Assembly: GCA_910584725.1 (NCBI GenBank)
Contig: CAJUBE010000018.1
Span: 19,703 to 83,702 of the forward strand
Reading direction: 5' to 3'
Length of the DNA stretch: 64,000 nucleotides
DNA from: an uncultured Lachnospiraceae bacterium
Lineage (GTDB): Bacteria; Bacillota; Clostridia; Lachnospirales; Lachnospiraceae
Both the position numbers and the translations under genes were made by a program. Positions 25,437 to 34,847 of the stretch are shown in pieces; position 1 is the stretch's first letter, and every line of letters starts with the position of its first letter. Below the pieces are notes generated by a model. That model saw only the letters and a list, made by a program, of their open reading frames with translations. It was not told where the DNA came from and ran no database searches.

Positions 25437-26366
25437 TCATCCGGGCTGTGCAAGCCCCATGATCGCCTCGATCTCCGCCCCGTTGTCCGGCGCCGGTTCC
25501 AAAACCTCATGCTTCCCGTCCGGTGTGACTCTGGCAATCATATTGCCGTCCTTCGTGTTTTCCATCGCGTAATACAGCACTTCTTCCGAGTCCCGCTTAA
25601 AGACCGCATAAACCCGATAGCACAAGCCCTTTTTATTCGCCTCGTCAGGCATGTCCAGACGGGTAAGCTGTATCGTGTCCGTAAGGTTTAACGTCATAAA
25701 GGAGAAATCCTCCGCCCTGCAGCCGCACTTTTTCCCTTTTGGATAAACCTCATCGTAAAGCTGCAGAAGAAACGCCCCCTCCTCCTGCTGCAGCCGCTTA
25801 AGCCCCGCTTCCTTCTGTTCAAACAGGAACTTTGGCAGGAGGAAAAGTGATACCCTGTTGTGGGCAAAATCCTTAAACTGTTCCGGCGTCAGCTGGACAG
25901 TCTTCATCTGCCCGGCTGCCTTTCTGCGCTTTTCCGCTATCTCCAGAACCGATTTATTCAAAATCATCATACCGGTAAAGGGATTGACCACAACCTCCTC
26001 CACCTTATCCTGGTTGGCTGCCGCCATGGAGACCACCCCCATAAAGGGCATCGCCATCACCATGGGGCTCTTTTTATCCTCGGGAATCTGCTGTGGCGAA
26101 GTAAATATAGGAAGCGCCTGTTCCCCCGTCTCCTTGCGCAGCAGGCAGGGCACAATTTTCGTGTCCTTGGGAAACTGCACCGGCTTTCCCGTTTTCAACT
26201 GCTCCATGAGCGCCGGATCCATATCCTGCGGCGGTATGGCCGGTACAAGCACAATGGACTTCTCCAGAAGCTCCATTACCTTCACGTAGCTGTCCCTCTC
26301 CTTATCCGAGCGAAAAGCCGCGATCGCCTCCTCCAGCGCCTTGTTGTTCATTTTCTGTTCCGCCAT
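25437..26366 (-). CDS. SseB-family protein
   Basis: A 309-residue cytoplasmic protein with the SseB N-terminal domain. Segments such as VLVPAIPPQ, GEQALPIFTSPQQIP, and VVVNPFTGMMILNKSVLE match the SseB core. The C-terminal half (YDEVYPKGKKCGCRAEDFSF...) appears related to the SseB C-terminal domain. SseB homologues modulate rhodanese or secretion functions in enterobacteria; in Firmicutes they are uncharacterised. Downstream of aspS in one transcription direction. Confidence 0.75.
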   Translation of the reverse strand: MAEQKMNNKALEEAIAAFRSDKERDSYVKVMELLEKSIVLVPAIPPQDMDPALMEQLKTGKPVQFPKDTKIVPCLLRKETGEQALPIFTSPQQIPEDKKSPMVMAMPFMGVVSMAAANQDKVEEVVVNPFTGMMILNKSVLEIAEKRRKAAGQMKTVQLTPEQFKDFAHNRVSLFLLPKFLFEQKEAGLKRLQQEEGAFLLQLYDEVYPKGKKCGCRAEDFSFMTLNLTDTIQLTRLDMPDEANKKGLCYRVYAVFKRDSEEVLYYAMENTKDGNMIARVTPDGKHEVLEPAPDNGAEIEAIMGLAQPG

Positions 26367-26411
26367 AATTTCCTCCGTTTCGTGACGCTTATCACCGTCC
26401 TGTTGACCGCC

Positions 26412-28214
26412 TTATTCCGGATCAATCCCCGTCGCAGGTGTGATTGCAATCTGCAATTCCGCCAGCTGCTTTTCGTCCACCGTGCCCGGCGCCTCCGTCA
26501 TCAGACAGGATGCGTCCTTGATCTTCGGGAACGCGATCACCTCGCGGATGCTGTCCGCATGGGTTAAGAGCATCACAATGCGGTCAAGACCGTAAGCAAG
26601 CCCCGCATGAGGCGGCACGCCATACTTGAAGGCATTTAACAGGAAGCCAAACTGCTCCCACGCCTGCTCCTTCGTAAAGCCCAGCACCTCAAACATTTTC
26701 TCCTGAATGTCGTCCTGGTGGATTCTGACGGAGCCGCCGCCAAGCTCCACCCCGTTTAATACGATATCGTACGCCTTCGCGCGCACCCTGCCCGGATCGG
26801 AGTCGATATACTGCCAGTCCTCCTCCATGGGCATGGTGAAAGGATGATGCATCGCCATAAAGCGATTCTCCTCCTCGCTCCACTCAAGGAGCGGGAACTC
26901 CACGACCCAGAGGAAGTTGAACTGCGACTCGTCAATCAGCCCAAGCTGTTTTCCAAGCTCTACGCGCAGCGCGCCGAGCACGCTGTAGACAATGTTTTTC
27001 TTATCCGCCGCAAAGAGAAGCAGATCGCCCTTCTCGCCCTCCATCGCCTGCACCAGCTTAGTAAGTTCCTCCTCCGTCATAAACTTGGCAAAGGAAGACT
27101 TGTATGTGCCGTCCTCCTGCACGCTTAAGTAAGCCAATCCCTTCGCGCCGTAGCCTTTCGCGAAATCCACCAGCGCGTCAATCTTTTTCCGCGGCATAGC
27201 CGCCTGTCCCTTCACGTTTAAGCCCCGCACGGAGCCGCCGTTTTCCAGCGCGGAGGTAAACACCCCGAAACCGCATCCTGCTACCACATCCGACACATCT
27301 GTCAGTTCCATCGCAAAGCGGGTGTCCGGCTTGTCGGAGCCGAAACGATCCATCGCCTCCTGCCATGTCATGCGCGGCAGGGGAAGCTGCACGTCAAGCC
27401 CGATCGCCTCCTTGCAGATATGTTTGATCAGCCGTTCGTTCACATCCAGCACATCGTCCACATCCACAAAGGACAGCTCCATATCCGCCTGCGTAAACTC
27501 CGGCTGCCTGTCCGCACGCAGATCCTCATCACGGAAACACTTTGCAATCTGGAAATACCGGTCGTACCCGGAGCACATCAGAAGCTGCTTGTAGAGCTGC
27601 GGCGACTGAGGCAGCGCATAGAAACTGCCCGGATGCACGCGGCTGGGCACCAGATAATCCCTTGCCCCCTCCGGCGTGGATTTGCAGAGAATCGGCGTCT
27701 CGATCTCCAGAAAGCCTTCCTTCGCCATAAAGTCCCGCATTTCGGAAACGATTTTACTTCTGAGCATCAGCTTTTCCTGAATGTCGGGTCTTCTCAGATC
27801 CAGATAGCGGTATTTGAGACGGATCTCCTCCTTCGTCTTGGAGTCCGCCTCCACCGGGAAGGGCGGCGTCTCGGATTCTGACAGAACGCGCACCTGTGCC
27901 GCGCGGATCTCGATTTCACCCGTCTTTAAATTTTCATTGACGGCGCCGGAGCGCTTCTCCACCTTGCCCACAACGGCGATGACAAACTCGCTTCGCATCT
28001 TCTCCGCCTTGGCAAAGGCTTCCGCCCCGCAGTCCGCCTCCTCGAATATAATCTGCAAAATGCCGGAACGGTCGCGCAGATCCACAAATATGATACCGCC
28101 CTTGTTCCTCTGTTTCTGCACCCATCCCATAACGGTCACTTCTTCCCCCACATTCTGTAAGGAAAGTTCCGCACAGCGGTGTGATCTCTTTAAGCCCTTC
28201 ATTGATTCTGCCAT
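26412..28214 (-). CDS. aspS: Aspartyl-tRNA synthetase
   Basis: A 600-residue bacterial-type AspRS. N-terminal OB anticodon domain (GWVQKQRNKGGIIFVDLRDRSG), motif 1 near IVSEMRDFMAKEGFLEIETP, motif 2 FRDEDLRADRQPEFTQ, a GAD insertion domain in the middle, and motif 3 GLAYGLDRIVMLL. The C-terminus (ATGIDPE) is short. Whether it is discriminating or not cannot be judged. It follows hisS, a classic Firmicutes pair. Confidence 0.97.
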   Translation of the reverse strand: MAESMKGLKRSHRCAELSLQNVGEEVTVMGWVQKQRNKGGIIFVDLRDRSGILQIIFEEADCGAEAFAKAEKMRSEFVIAVVGKVEKRSGAVNENLKTGEIEIRAAQVRVLSESETPPFPVEADSKTKEEIRLKYRYLDLRRPDIQEKLMLRSKIVSEMRDFMAKEGFLEIETPILCKSTPEGARDYLVPSRVHPGSFYALPQSPQLYKQLLMCSGYDRYFQIAKCFRDEDLRADRQPEFTQADMELSFVDVDDVLDVNERLIKHICKEAIGLDVQLPLPRMTWQEAMDRFGSDKPDTRFAMELTDVSDVVAGCGFGVFTSALENGGSVRGLNVKGQAAMPRKKIDALVDFAKGYGAKGLAYLSVQEDGTYKSSFAKFMTEEELTKLVQAMEGEKGDLLLFAADKKNIVYSVLGALRVELGKQLGLIDESQFNFLWVVEFPLLEWSEEENRFMAMHHPFTMPMEEDWQYIDSDPGRVRAKAYDIVLNGVELGGGSVRIHQDDIQEKMFEVLGFTKEQAWEQFGFLLNAFKYGVPPHAGLAYGLDRIVMLLTHADSIREVIAFPKIKDASCLMTEAPGTVDEKQLAELQIAITPATGIDPE

Positions 28215-28310
28215 AATCGTGTTTTCCTCCTTCGGGAGCGCCTTTCTATTTAAAAATCAGCATATCACTGTAATTTTCAAACTGTCTCCCGCTCTGACGC
28301 TTTGCGCCAT

Positions 28311-29573
28311 TTATCTTTTTAGTTCTTCCTTATAGAACTCCTCAAACGCCTCATACCCCTGCGCGGTGAGCTGTTCCTTCTGGAACTTCTTGTTCTTGTT
28401 CATGCGCGCCACCAGAATCTGGTTTCCCTTTTCCCGCTCCGCCTGCGCTTTCGCCATCACCTCGCACAGCTTTGCGGAGGGCAGCCCTTTTTCCATCAGA
28501 TAGGCGATTTTCTTTCCCGCCTTCGGCACCTTAAAGCCGCTCTCCAAAAGCAGCAGGATGATGCGCTCAAAGCCGATGGAAAACCCACATGCCGGCACAT
28601 CGTTACCCGTGAATTTCCCCACCATCTTGTCGTATCTTCCGCCGCCGCCGCAGCTTCCGCCGAACTCCGGCATATCGATCTCGAAGATCGTGCCCGTGTA
28701 GTAGGACATGCCACGCACCAGCGTCGGGTCGAACACCAGCTTGAAGAAGTCGCCCTTGGTCGCCTCCACGCTGTCTATGATTTCCTGAAAGCTCTCCATA
28801 ACGCCATCGGCAAGCACGCCGTCCAGTTTTTCCGAAATGTAGGCGATTGGCTGATCCGCCGTCTCCAGGCCCGCGAACAGCGCCAGATACTTGTCCACGC
28901 TCTCCTGCGGGAATCCCGCTTCCAGAAGTTCCGTCTCTACACCGTCCCTGCCGATCTTGTCCATCTTGTCCAGAATGATAAACACCTGATCGTAATCTTC
29001 TTCGGCAAAGCCGCTGTAAGCCGCCATCGCCTTCAAAATCTGCCTGTCGTTGATGCGGATGTTAAAGTTTTTAAAGCCGATCCTGCCAAGCGTCGTGGTG
29101 GTCGCCAGAATCAGTTCGATTTCCGCCAGATTCGTCGCCTCCCCCAGAATATCAATATCGCACTGCATAAACTGGCGGTAGCGTCCACGCTGGGGCCTGT
29201 CCGCCCGCCACACATTGCCCATCTGCAAAGCCTTGAAAGGCGCGGGCAGCTCGTTTGCGTGGTTGGAATAATACCGCACCAGAGGCACCGTCAGATCGTA
29301 GCGCAGACCGCCGTCCGTCAGGTCTTCCTCGCTTTTCGCCTCGTCGATGCGCAGCTTCTCGCCCCGCTTCAATATCTTAAAGATCAGCTTCTCGTTCTCG
29401 CCGCCCGCCTTGCAGTTTAAGTTCGCAAGGTTTTCCACGCAGGGCGTCTCGATCGAGGTAAAGCCGAAATTTCCGTAGGTTTCTTTGATGATGCCGATCA
29501 CATAGTCGCGGATCTCCATCTCCTCGGGGAGAATGTCCTTCATGCCTGTCATCGGTTTTTTGCTCAGTGCCAT
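28311..29573 (-). CDS. hisS: Histidyl-tRNA synthetase
   Basis: A 420-residue class II synthetase. It starts MALSKKPMTGMKDILPEE, with motif 2 (YSNHANELPAPFKALQMGNVWRADRPQRGRYRQF region), the histidine-binding LVRGMSYYTGTIFEI, motif 3 ACGFSIGFERIILLL and a short anticodon-binding domain (GNQILVARMNKNKKFQKEQL). ATG 29573 follows GGAGGT; a longer frame upstream is unsupported. No T-box leader was found upstream. Confidence 0.96.
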   Translation of the reverse strand: MALSKKPMTGMKDILPEEMEIRDYVIGIIKETYGNFGFTSIETPCVENLANLNCKAGGENEKLIFKILKRGEKLRIDEAKSEEDLTDGGLRYDLTVPLVRYYSNHANELPAPFKALQMGNVWRADRPQRGRYRQFMQCDIDILGEATNLAEIELILATTTTLGRIGFKNFNIRINDRQILKAMAAYSGFAEEDYDQVFIILDKMDKIGRDGVETELLEAGFPQESVDKYLALFAGLETADQPIAYISEKLDGVLADGVMESFQEIIDSVEATKGDFFKLVFDPTLVRGMSYYTGTIFEIDMPEFGGSCGGGGRYDKMVGKFTGNDVPACGFSIGFERIILLLLESGFKVPKAGKKIAYLMEKGLPSAKLCEVMAKAQAEREKGNQILVARMNKNKKFQKEQLTAQGYEAFEEFYKEELKR

Positions 29574-29840
29574 GGTTACCTCCGTGCGGGAGTCATGTCC
29601 CACTTATTTTTTGTCTATCCGGCATGATGATACATGCTTGTTAGATTTTACACTCTTTTGAGAATATTTTCAAGATGTGGGAAGTTTTTGAAATAATCGT
29701 ATGAACAATACAACTCTAATTTCAATATGTGTGAAGATATTTTATTAAATCAAAGCATTTCTCTTCATTATGCAGCGTATATTGATTTTTTGTGGCAGGA
29801 TTGCCAGAAAAAGTCAACGTATCAAATAATATGATTACGA

Positions 29841-32363
29841 TTATGCTTCCCCCGCATACCGTCTCCGATAATACGCCATCGTCCGATATTCCAAAACATC
29901 CTTCATCTGCCGCTTAAAAGCATCATTCTGTACAATCTCCGCAAGCTCCTCCCTGATCGCCAGCGCATATCCCTCCCGCTCCACAAAAAAGCCTTTCCCG
30001 GAAGCCTTCAAAAAATGAATGGGCATACTCTTTGCCTTGCTAAGATGCTGTTTGTCTGTCATTTGTTTATAATCCGTGTATGACTGATCAGGCGTCAGGT
30101 CTTTCCAGTTTGTCCCGGTATTAAAAAATTCCTTCCAGCCTGCCAGAACCTCCTCCTCTGTCACCGCCATCCGCACATTTCCATGGTTGTAAAAGCTGTA
30201 CAGAATCGGCATCTTATAAACCTTCTGCATATCCGTTGTCTCCATCAGCGACAGAAATTCCCGCCCGATGCTGTCATATACTGTCTGCTCTTCCTCTGAC
30301 AGTTCGTGCAGTTCATGTAAAAAATCCAAATACTGACGGAAGGGATTCTCCTTTGCATGCCGCATACAATATTGATAACTTTCATCTTCCATGTAGGTGA
30401 AGAGCTCCATCCTTGTTGGAACTCTATTTTCAAGCTGTTCCTTTATTCTGTAATATTCCTGCACGATCCGTTCTTTTGCCGATAAAGACTTTTTCTCCAT
30501 CTCTTTGAAAAGATCGACCAGCCTCATATCGAAGTCCACGATACAATCGTCCGGGTAATCTATTCTGTGATAATCCACCGCCGCACGCTCACCAAGATTC
30601 CTGTCGCCGCTTAAAAGAAACGGCGCACGTCCCGCCTTCTCATAATTTCCAATAAAATCAAGCACATTCAAGTACTCTTTTCCCCGATAGGTACGAAGTC
30701 CGCGTCCAAGCTGCTGTAAAAAAACAACCGATGATTCTGTAGGCCTCAAAAACAGCACCATATCAAGCGCCGCAATGTCCACGCCCTCATTGAACATATC
30801 TACCGAAAAAATGACCTCAATTTCCCGACTGTTCAATTTCCTGATCGCCTGATTTCTGTCCTCAGAATATGCGCCGTCCGCGTTGCTGTAAACTGCCACG
30901 GCTTTGACACCCCGCGCACAAAATTCCTTTGCCATCTCCTCCGCATGCTGTCTGGAGCAGCAAAATCCCAACGCTCTTTTGGAAGGATATTTCCTGTAAT
31001 ATTTATAGATCAGATCATACCTTCTGACATTGCCGATATAAGTTTCATTCAACTCTTTCTCATCATAACGTCCCTTCACCAGATGCAGCGAAGAATAATC
31101 CGTTTCGTCATAAATGCCGTAATAATGAAACGGAACCAAAATACCCTTATTGATCGCCTCTTTTAAGGAAATTTCATAAGGCACATTGTAATCGCAAATC
31201 TCAAAGATATTCCTGCCGTCCATCCTCTCAGGCGTGGCAGTCAGCCCCAATAAAAACTGAGGCTTAAAATAATTCACGATTCTCTGATATTGATCGGTAA
31301 CGGCATGATGAAATTCGTCGATCACCAGATAGTCAAAATAATCAGGACTGAAATATTCTTCTCTCAGATATTCCTCCCTGCCAAGTGTCACCACCGAGGC
31401 AAAGATCACAGCCTTATCCGTATCTTTTTGCCTGCCGTCAAAAAAGCCGTAATCTTCCGACTGCCGTACATTTTGAAAAGATACCGCCGCCTGCTGTAAT
31501 ATTTCCTCACGATGCGCCACAAACAAGACACGCTTAAATGCCGCCGAATCGAAAGCCGCAAGATAGGTTTTCCCAATCCCTGTAGCCGCCTGCACAAGTC
31601 CTTTCGACGCGCCCTCGGCACGGCTGTTCTCCAAAGCATATAATGCCTCTATCTGCGCGCCCCTCGGCTGGAAAAGAGCTTCTATTACAGAACCTCCCGT
31701 TCCTTCCACCGGCTGGTCTTCCACGTCATCATACCTTGCCAAATCTTTTGCCACCGCCGGCTTATGCCAGTTGCGGGAATAGGCTGCCAATTCTTCATCA
31801 TTAATTATAATGGAATGCTTCTCAAACAAATCCAAAAATGTTTCATAAAACAAAGTGAAATTCCGATTGTCTGCCAGACTGCTAAACCGATAATTCCACT
31901 CTATGCCGGAGGTAAGCGCGCTCTTGGAAATATTGGAAGATCCTATGTAGATTTCTCCGTGATTCTGATAATGAAAGATATAAGCCTTTGGGTGAAACGA
32001 CCGCTTTTTCTCATTGTAGAATCTTAAATCAATCCGATCCCCGAGTTCCTTCTTGATCAGATACAGGGCCGACGGCTGTGTAATGCCCAGATAGTTTCCC
32101 GTAAGAATCCGAATCTGTACGCCCCTGTCCAATGCTGCCTGTAAATCCTTTAAGATCATTTTCACGCCGGATTCCATCAGGAAAGAGACAATGATATCAA
32201 TACGAACCGCCTTCTGCATACTCATCTTTAACTGATAATACAGAAAGCGGCTCCTGTTTCGATCTCCCGTCATCACATCTGTCGGTTCAACGGTCTCAAT
32301 CTGTAATGGTGTCTCCTGCCCATCGCCCAGATTCAGTTTTTTCGTAAGATCAAATTGAGCCAT
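29841..32363 (-). CDS. PLD-nuclease/DEAD-box helicase fusion
   Basis: An 840-residue protein. N-terminal phospholipase-D-like domain (about 40-200): GVQIRILTGNYLGIT, then the HKD-type HPKAYIFHY with GEIYIGSSNIS. A superfamily 2 helicase follows (about 235-610): Walker A ATGIGKT, DEFHH, GLTATPERMDG, SVDMFNEGVDI and QQLGRGLRTYRG. The C-terminal 230 residues are helical with no recognised domain. PLD plus helicase fusions of this kind resemble restriction-like and phage-defence proteins, but substrate and partner are not known. It overlaps the methyltransferase gene by 31 bases, so the two act together. Alternative: a housekeeping repair helicase. Confidence 0.85.
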   Translation of the reverse strand: MAQFDLTKKLNLGDGQETPLQIETVEPTDVMTGDRNRSRFLYYQLKMSMQKAVRIDIIVSFLMESGVKMILKDLQAALDRGVQIRILTGNYLGITQPSALYLIKKELGDRIDLRFYNEKKRSFHPKAYIFHYQNHGEIYIGSSNISKSALTSGIEWNYRFSSLADNRNFTLFYETFLDLFEKHSIIINDEELAAYSRNWHKPAVAKDLARYDDVEDQPVEGTGGSVIEALFQPRGAQIEALYALENSRAEGASKGLVQAATGIGKTYLAAFDSAAFKRVLFVAHREEILQQAAVSFQNVRQSEDYGFFDGRQKDTDKAVIFASVVTLGREEYLREEYFSPDYFDYLVIDEFHHAVTDQYQRIVNYFKPQFLLGLTATPERMDGRNIFEICDYNVPYEISLKEAINKGILVPFHYYGIYDETDYSSLHLVKGRYDEKELNETYIGNVRRYDLIYKYYRKYPSKRALGFCCSRQHAEEMAKEFCARGVKAVAVYSNADGAYSEDRNQAIRKLNSREIEVIFSVDMFNEGVDIAALDMVLFLRPTESSVVFLQQLGRGLRTYRGKEYLNVLDFIGNYEKAGRAPFLLSGDRNLGERAAVDYHRIDYPDDCIVDFDMRLVDLFKEMEKKSLSAKERIVQEYYRIKEQLENRVPTRMELFTYMEDESYQYCMRHAKENPFRQYLDFLHELHELSEEEQTVYDSIGREFLSLMETTDMQKVYKMPILYSFYNHGNVRMAVTEEEVLAGWKEFFNTGTNWKDLTPDQSYTDYKQMTDKQHLSKAKSMPIHFLKASGKGFFVEREGYALAIREELAEIVQNDAFKRQMKDVLEYRTMAYYRRRYAGEA

Positions 32364-32920
32364 TTTTCCTCACTTCTTCCCGGACGTGCATCTGAACTGA
32401 TCCACGCTTCCTCTGTCTGCAATTCTTTTATATCTTTGATAAAATCCGCAAAGGTTTCTTCCGTCATATCCGTGAAATAACGTCCGTTTCGCTCTCCCTC
32501 AAAAGTGCCGTACTTAAAAGACGTGTAAATGATACCGTTTGGTTTCAGAGCAATACTCATTTTCCGCATGACTTCGGCAAGTTCCTCCCGTGTCAGATGC
32601 AGAATCGAGGAACATGCCCAGATGCCGTCGTACTCCGAAACTGCCGATAGTTCCTGAAAAAACATGTTCCTTACTTCAACGCCTATGTATCGGGAGGCAA
32701 GTTTACATAACTCTTCCGAGCCGTCTATGGCGTCCACCTGATACCCTTGCTCCAAAAAGGCTTTCGTGTCGCGACCGGAACCGCAGCCGAAATCGAGAAT
32801 GCGGGCAGAGGCAGGGAGACAGGAGAGGAAGCGGTTTTGGGTGGCTGTAAATTCAACGGATACGGTGTTTTGGCAGAATTTGGCGGCGTTTTGGTTGTAG
32901 TAATTTAAGGTTTTGGACAT
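32333..32920 (-). CDS. Class I SAM-dependent methyltransferase
   Basis: A 195-residue Rossmann methyltransferase: ILDFGCGSGRDTKAF for SAM, YQVDAIDGS, and a terminal beta hairpin (GIIYTSFKYGTFE). No DNA-methyltransferase catalytic motif (NPPY/DPPY) is seen, so its target may be a small molecule, tRNA or protein. It overlaps the PLD-helicase start by 31 bases, in the order methyltransferase then helicase, suggesting a coupled two-gene system. Confidence 0.82.
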   Translation of the reverse strand: MSKTLNYYNQNAAKFCQNTVSVEFTATQNRFLSCLPASARILDFGCGSGRDTKAFLEQGYQVDAIDGSEELCKLASRYIGVEVRNMFFQELSAVSEYDGIWACSSILHLTREELAEVMRKMSIALKPNGIIYTSFKYGTFEGERNGRYFTDMTEETFADFIKDIKELQTEEAWISSDARPGRSEEKWLNLILRKN

Positions 32921-33032
32921 ATGTTACCCTTTCTTTATACATATAAAAGATTTCCCGCTCCACGCTGCCACTCATTACCGCCATGGAACTTTTGAACTTC
33001 AGTATATATTCACAAGTGAAAGCCTGATTAAT

Positions 33033-34541
33033 TCACATCATACTTTTTAAAATAACAGCAGCAATATTTTTCCCTTCTCGCCGATCACTTCCTGTTTTCG
33101 CAATTGTAGTTTTATATCTTTCATCCCCAAAATAAATTAAACGATAATGTTTTCCCTCTTCCGTTATCTCTAAACCAAGTTCTTGAAGCTGTTGCCGCAT
33201 CACATTAGACATGGTTCTATAATCCCGGAACACACTCTTAATTGCTTTCTCACGCTGCTCACCAATTTTCTGATAATCATTACTTTCTAATATGTCGTTT
33301 AGTACATCAAATCTGCGCGATTTTTCATTAATTTTTTTTAATTTTTCGTCTATCGCATCAAGAATCATTTCTTTTATCTCACCATGGTAAAATTCCTCCT
33401 CATCCCCTAAATATAAAATCGGAATATTGTCAACGCTATCCATTTTCGCTCTCAAGCCTTGATTTTCATAGGTCAGTGCATCATTTGTACGCGTCAAACT
33501 CTCTATCTGATTTTGAAGACGTGCCAAATCTTCCTCAAAACCATCTAATATTTTATCTGCTTCTGCCTTGGCATTTTCAAGCGCTTTCTGCTGCATATTT
33601 TCTTGTGTCTTATCTAAATTAGCTTTCAACGCGAGAAGCTCATATAAAGCTTCTCTCCTTTCTTCTTCAGCCTGTGCCCTTTCTCTTTTTTGACTTGATA
33701 ACTGCTCTCTAAGAAGTGCATTGTTTACTCCTTGCCAAGTATATAACGGATCAACCATTTGCGCATTACTATATTGAATAACAACTCTAATCACTCTCTC
33801 CAATAAAAGAGAATCCATTCCAACAGAATTGCGATATAAATATCTTCTATGTCCCATCGCTTGATTTGCATAATAAATCCCTATAGCTCCATAATACTCA
33901 TTTTTCCCATCACACATACTTTTTAAGCTGCTATTCGTACAATTACTCTGTTGAACAAGTACATGCGCTACCCCTTTTAACCTTCCCGCCAACACATAGA
34001 CATTTACGGGATCTTCATCATAAAATGTTTTTGAAATAAATACCACAGGCAGCTTGTGACGAATCTTCCCATTAATAATATCCGCAATCATTCCTACTTT
34101 TTCACTATCTATAATTATCGGTGTTCGCAATATGGGCAAACATTCATCTTCTTTTAGATAACCTCTTTCTATTAACAATGTAATAAAATGCGGTGTAGAA
34201 AATTTCGCATCAATCAAAAGTGCCTCTTCAAGATAACTTCTATCTAATCTAATAGCCATTTTCATGGTATTAAAATTCATAACGTAATCTGTATCCCAAA
34301 TTACCCCATCCTCTTCCTTTTTCTCATATCGAACCGCAATAATATTCTGATTACTATACTCTTCTATATCCAACCATAGATTATCATTTCCATACCGAAC
34401 ATTATGCTCCCCTCTCCACTCAATACCTTTTATAATATTATTCTCATGAGGACTCCCTTGATTCCACTCTAAAACAAGCTTTATAAAGTCATCCTTCGTC
34501 ATTGAATTGTTAATATCAAGAAGCGTTGAAAACAATAACAT
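33033..34541 (-). CDS. Unrecognised protein with central coiled coil
   Basis: A 502-residue protein I cannot place in a named family. The N-terminal 260 residues are globular and conserved-looking (WDTDYVMNFNTMKMAIRLDRSY, LPVVFISKTFYDEDPV, LAGRLKGVAHVLVQQ, CDGKNEYYGAIGIYY). Residues about 275-370 form a charged coiled coil (KRERAQAEEERREALYEL). The C-terminus (ITEEGKHYRLIYFGDERYK) resembles the compact HicA-like or dsRNA-binding fold, which is inference only. GC content is visibly lower than that of the flanking housekeeping genes, a sign of transfer. AGGTGGGAG precedes the ATG. Confidence 0.65.
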   Translation of the reverse strand: MLLFSTLLDINNSMTKDDFIKLVLEWNQGSPHENNIIKGIEWRGEHNVRYGNDNLWLDIEEYSNQNIIAVRYEKKEEDGVIWDTDYVMNFNTMKMAIRLDRSYLEEALLIDAKFSTPHFITLLIERGYLKEDECLPILRTPIIIDSEKVGMIADIINGKIRHKLPVVFISKTFYDEDPVNVYVLAGRLKGVAHVLVQQSNCTNSSLKSMCDGKNEYYGAIGIYYANQAMGHRRYLYRNSVGMDSLLLERVIRVVIQYSNAQMVDPLYTWQGVNNALLREQLSSQKRERAQAEEERREALYELLALKANLDKTQENMQQKALENAKAEADKILDGFEEDLARLQNQIESLTRTNDALTYENQGLRAKMDSVDNIPILYLGDEEEFYHGEIKEMILDAIDEKLKKINEKSRRFDVLNDILESNDYQKIGEQREKAIKSVFRDYRTMSNVMRQQLQELGLEITEEGKHYRLIYFGDERYKTTIAKTGSDRREGKNIAAVILKSMM

Positions 34542-34733
34542 CCTTTTCTCCCACCTTTTTCATTCGTAATAATACATCTTATATATAGTAATCTTTAAAC
34601 ACAACTTGCATGTTATCCCACATTGCAAATTATTTAAAAGATTTTAGCATATATCGTCACTATTAAAATATTATAAACTATATATTGTATAAATACAACC
34701 CGTGGTCAAAAATCCAACGGGCATTCCGATCTT
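34542..34733. other. AT-rich gene-free region upstream of the coiled-coil gene
   Basis: About 190 very AT-rich bases between the accessory genes with no open gene and no tRNA. The leader of the coiled-coil gene must lie here, but no clear -35/-10 pair was found. Iteron-like repeats follow at 34734. Confidence 0.5.
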
Positions 34734-34773
34734 TTTCATTGAAATACATTTCATTGAATCATATTTCATTTAA
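34734..34773. repeat. Three 10-bp direct repeats with 15-bp spacing
   Basis: TTTCATTGAA at 34734 and 34749, and TTTCATTTAA at 34764, spaced exactly 15 bases apart. Equally spaced iterons in a region between two accessory genes suggest a protein-binding array. No binding protein is known. Confidence 0.65.
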
Positions 34774-34847
34774 ATATCAACATCTTATTGCATGAATGTC
34801 AACAGCATACAGAAGAACAGAAAAATATTTATGAAACATTCTCCCGC

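Noticed and set aside
29574..29840. T-box riboswitch upstream of hisS
   Set aside because: No AGGGTGG-type T-box motif or antiterminator pair is present; the gap is plain AT-rich DNA.
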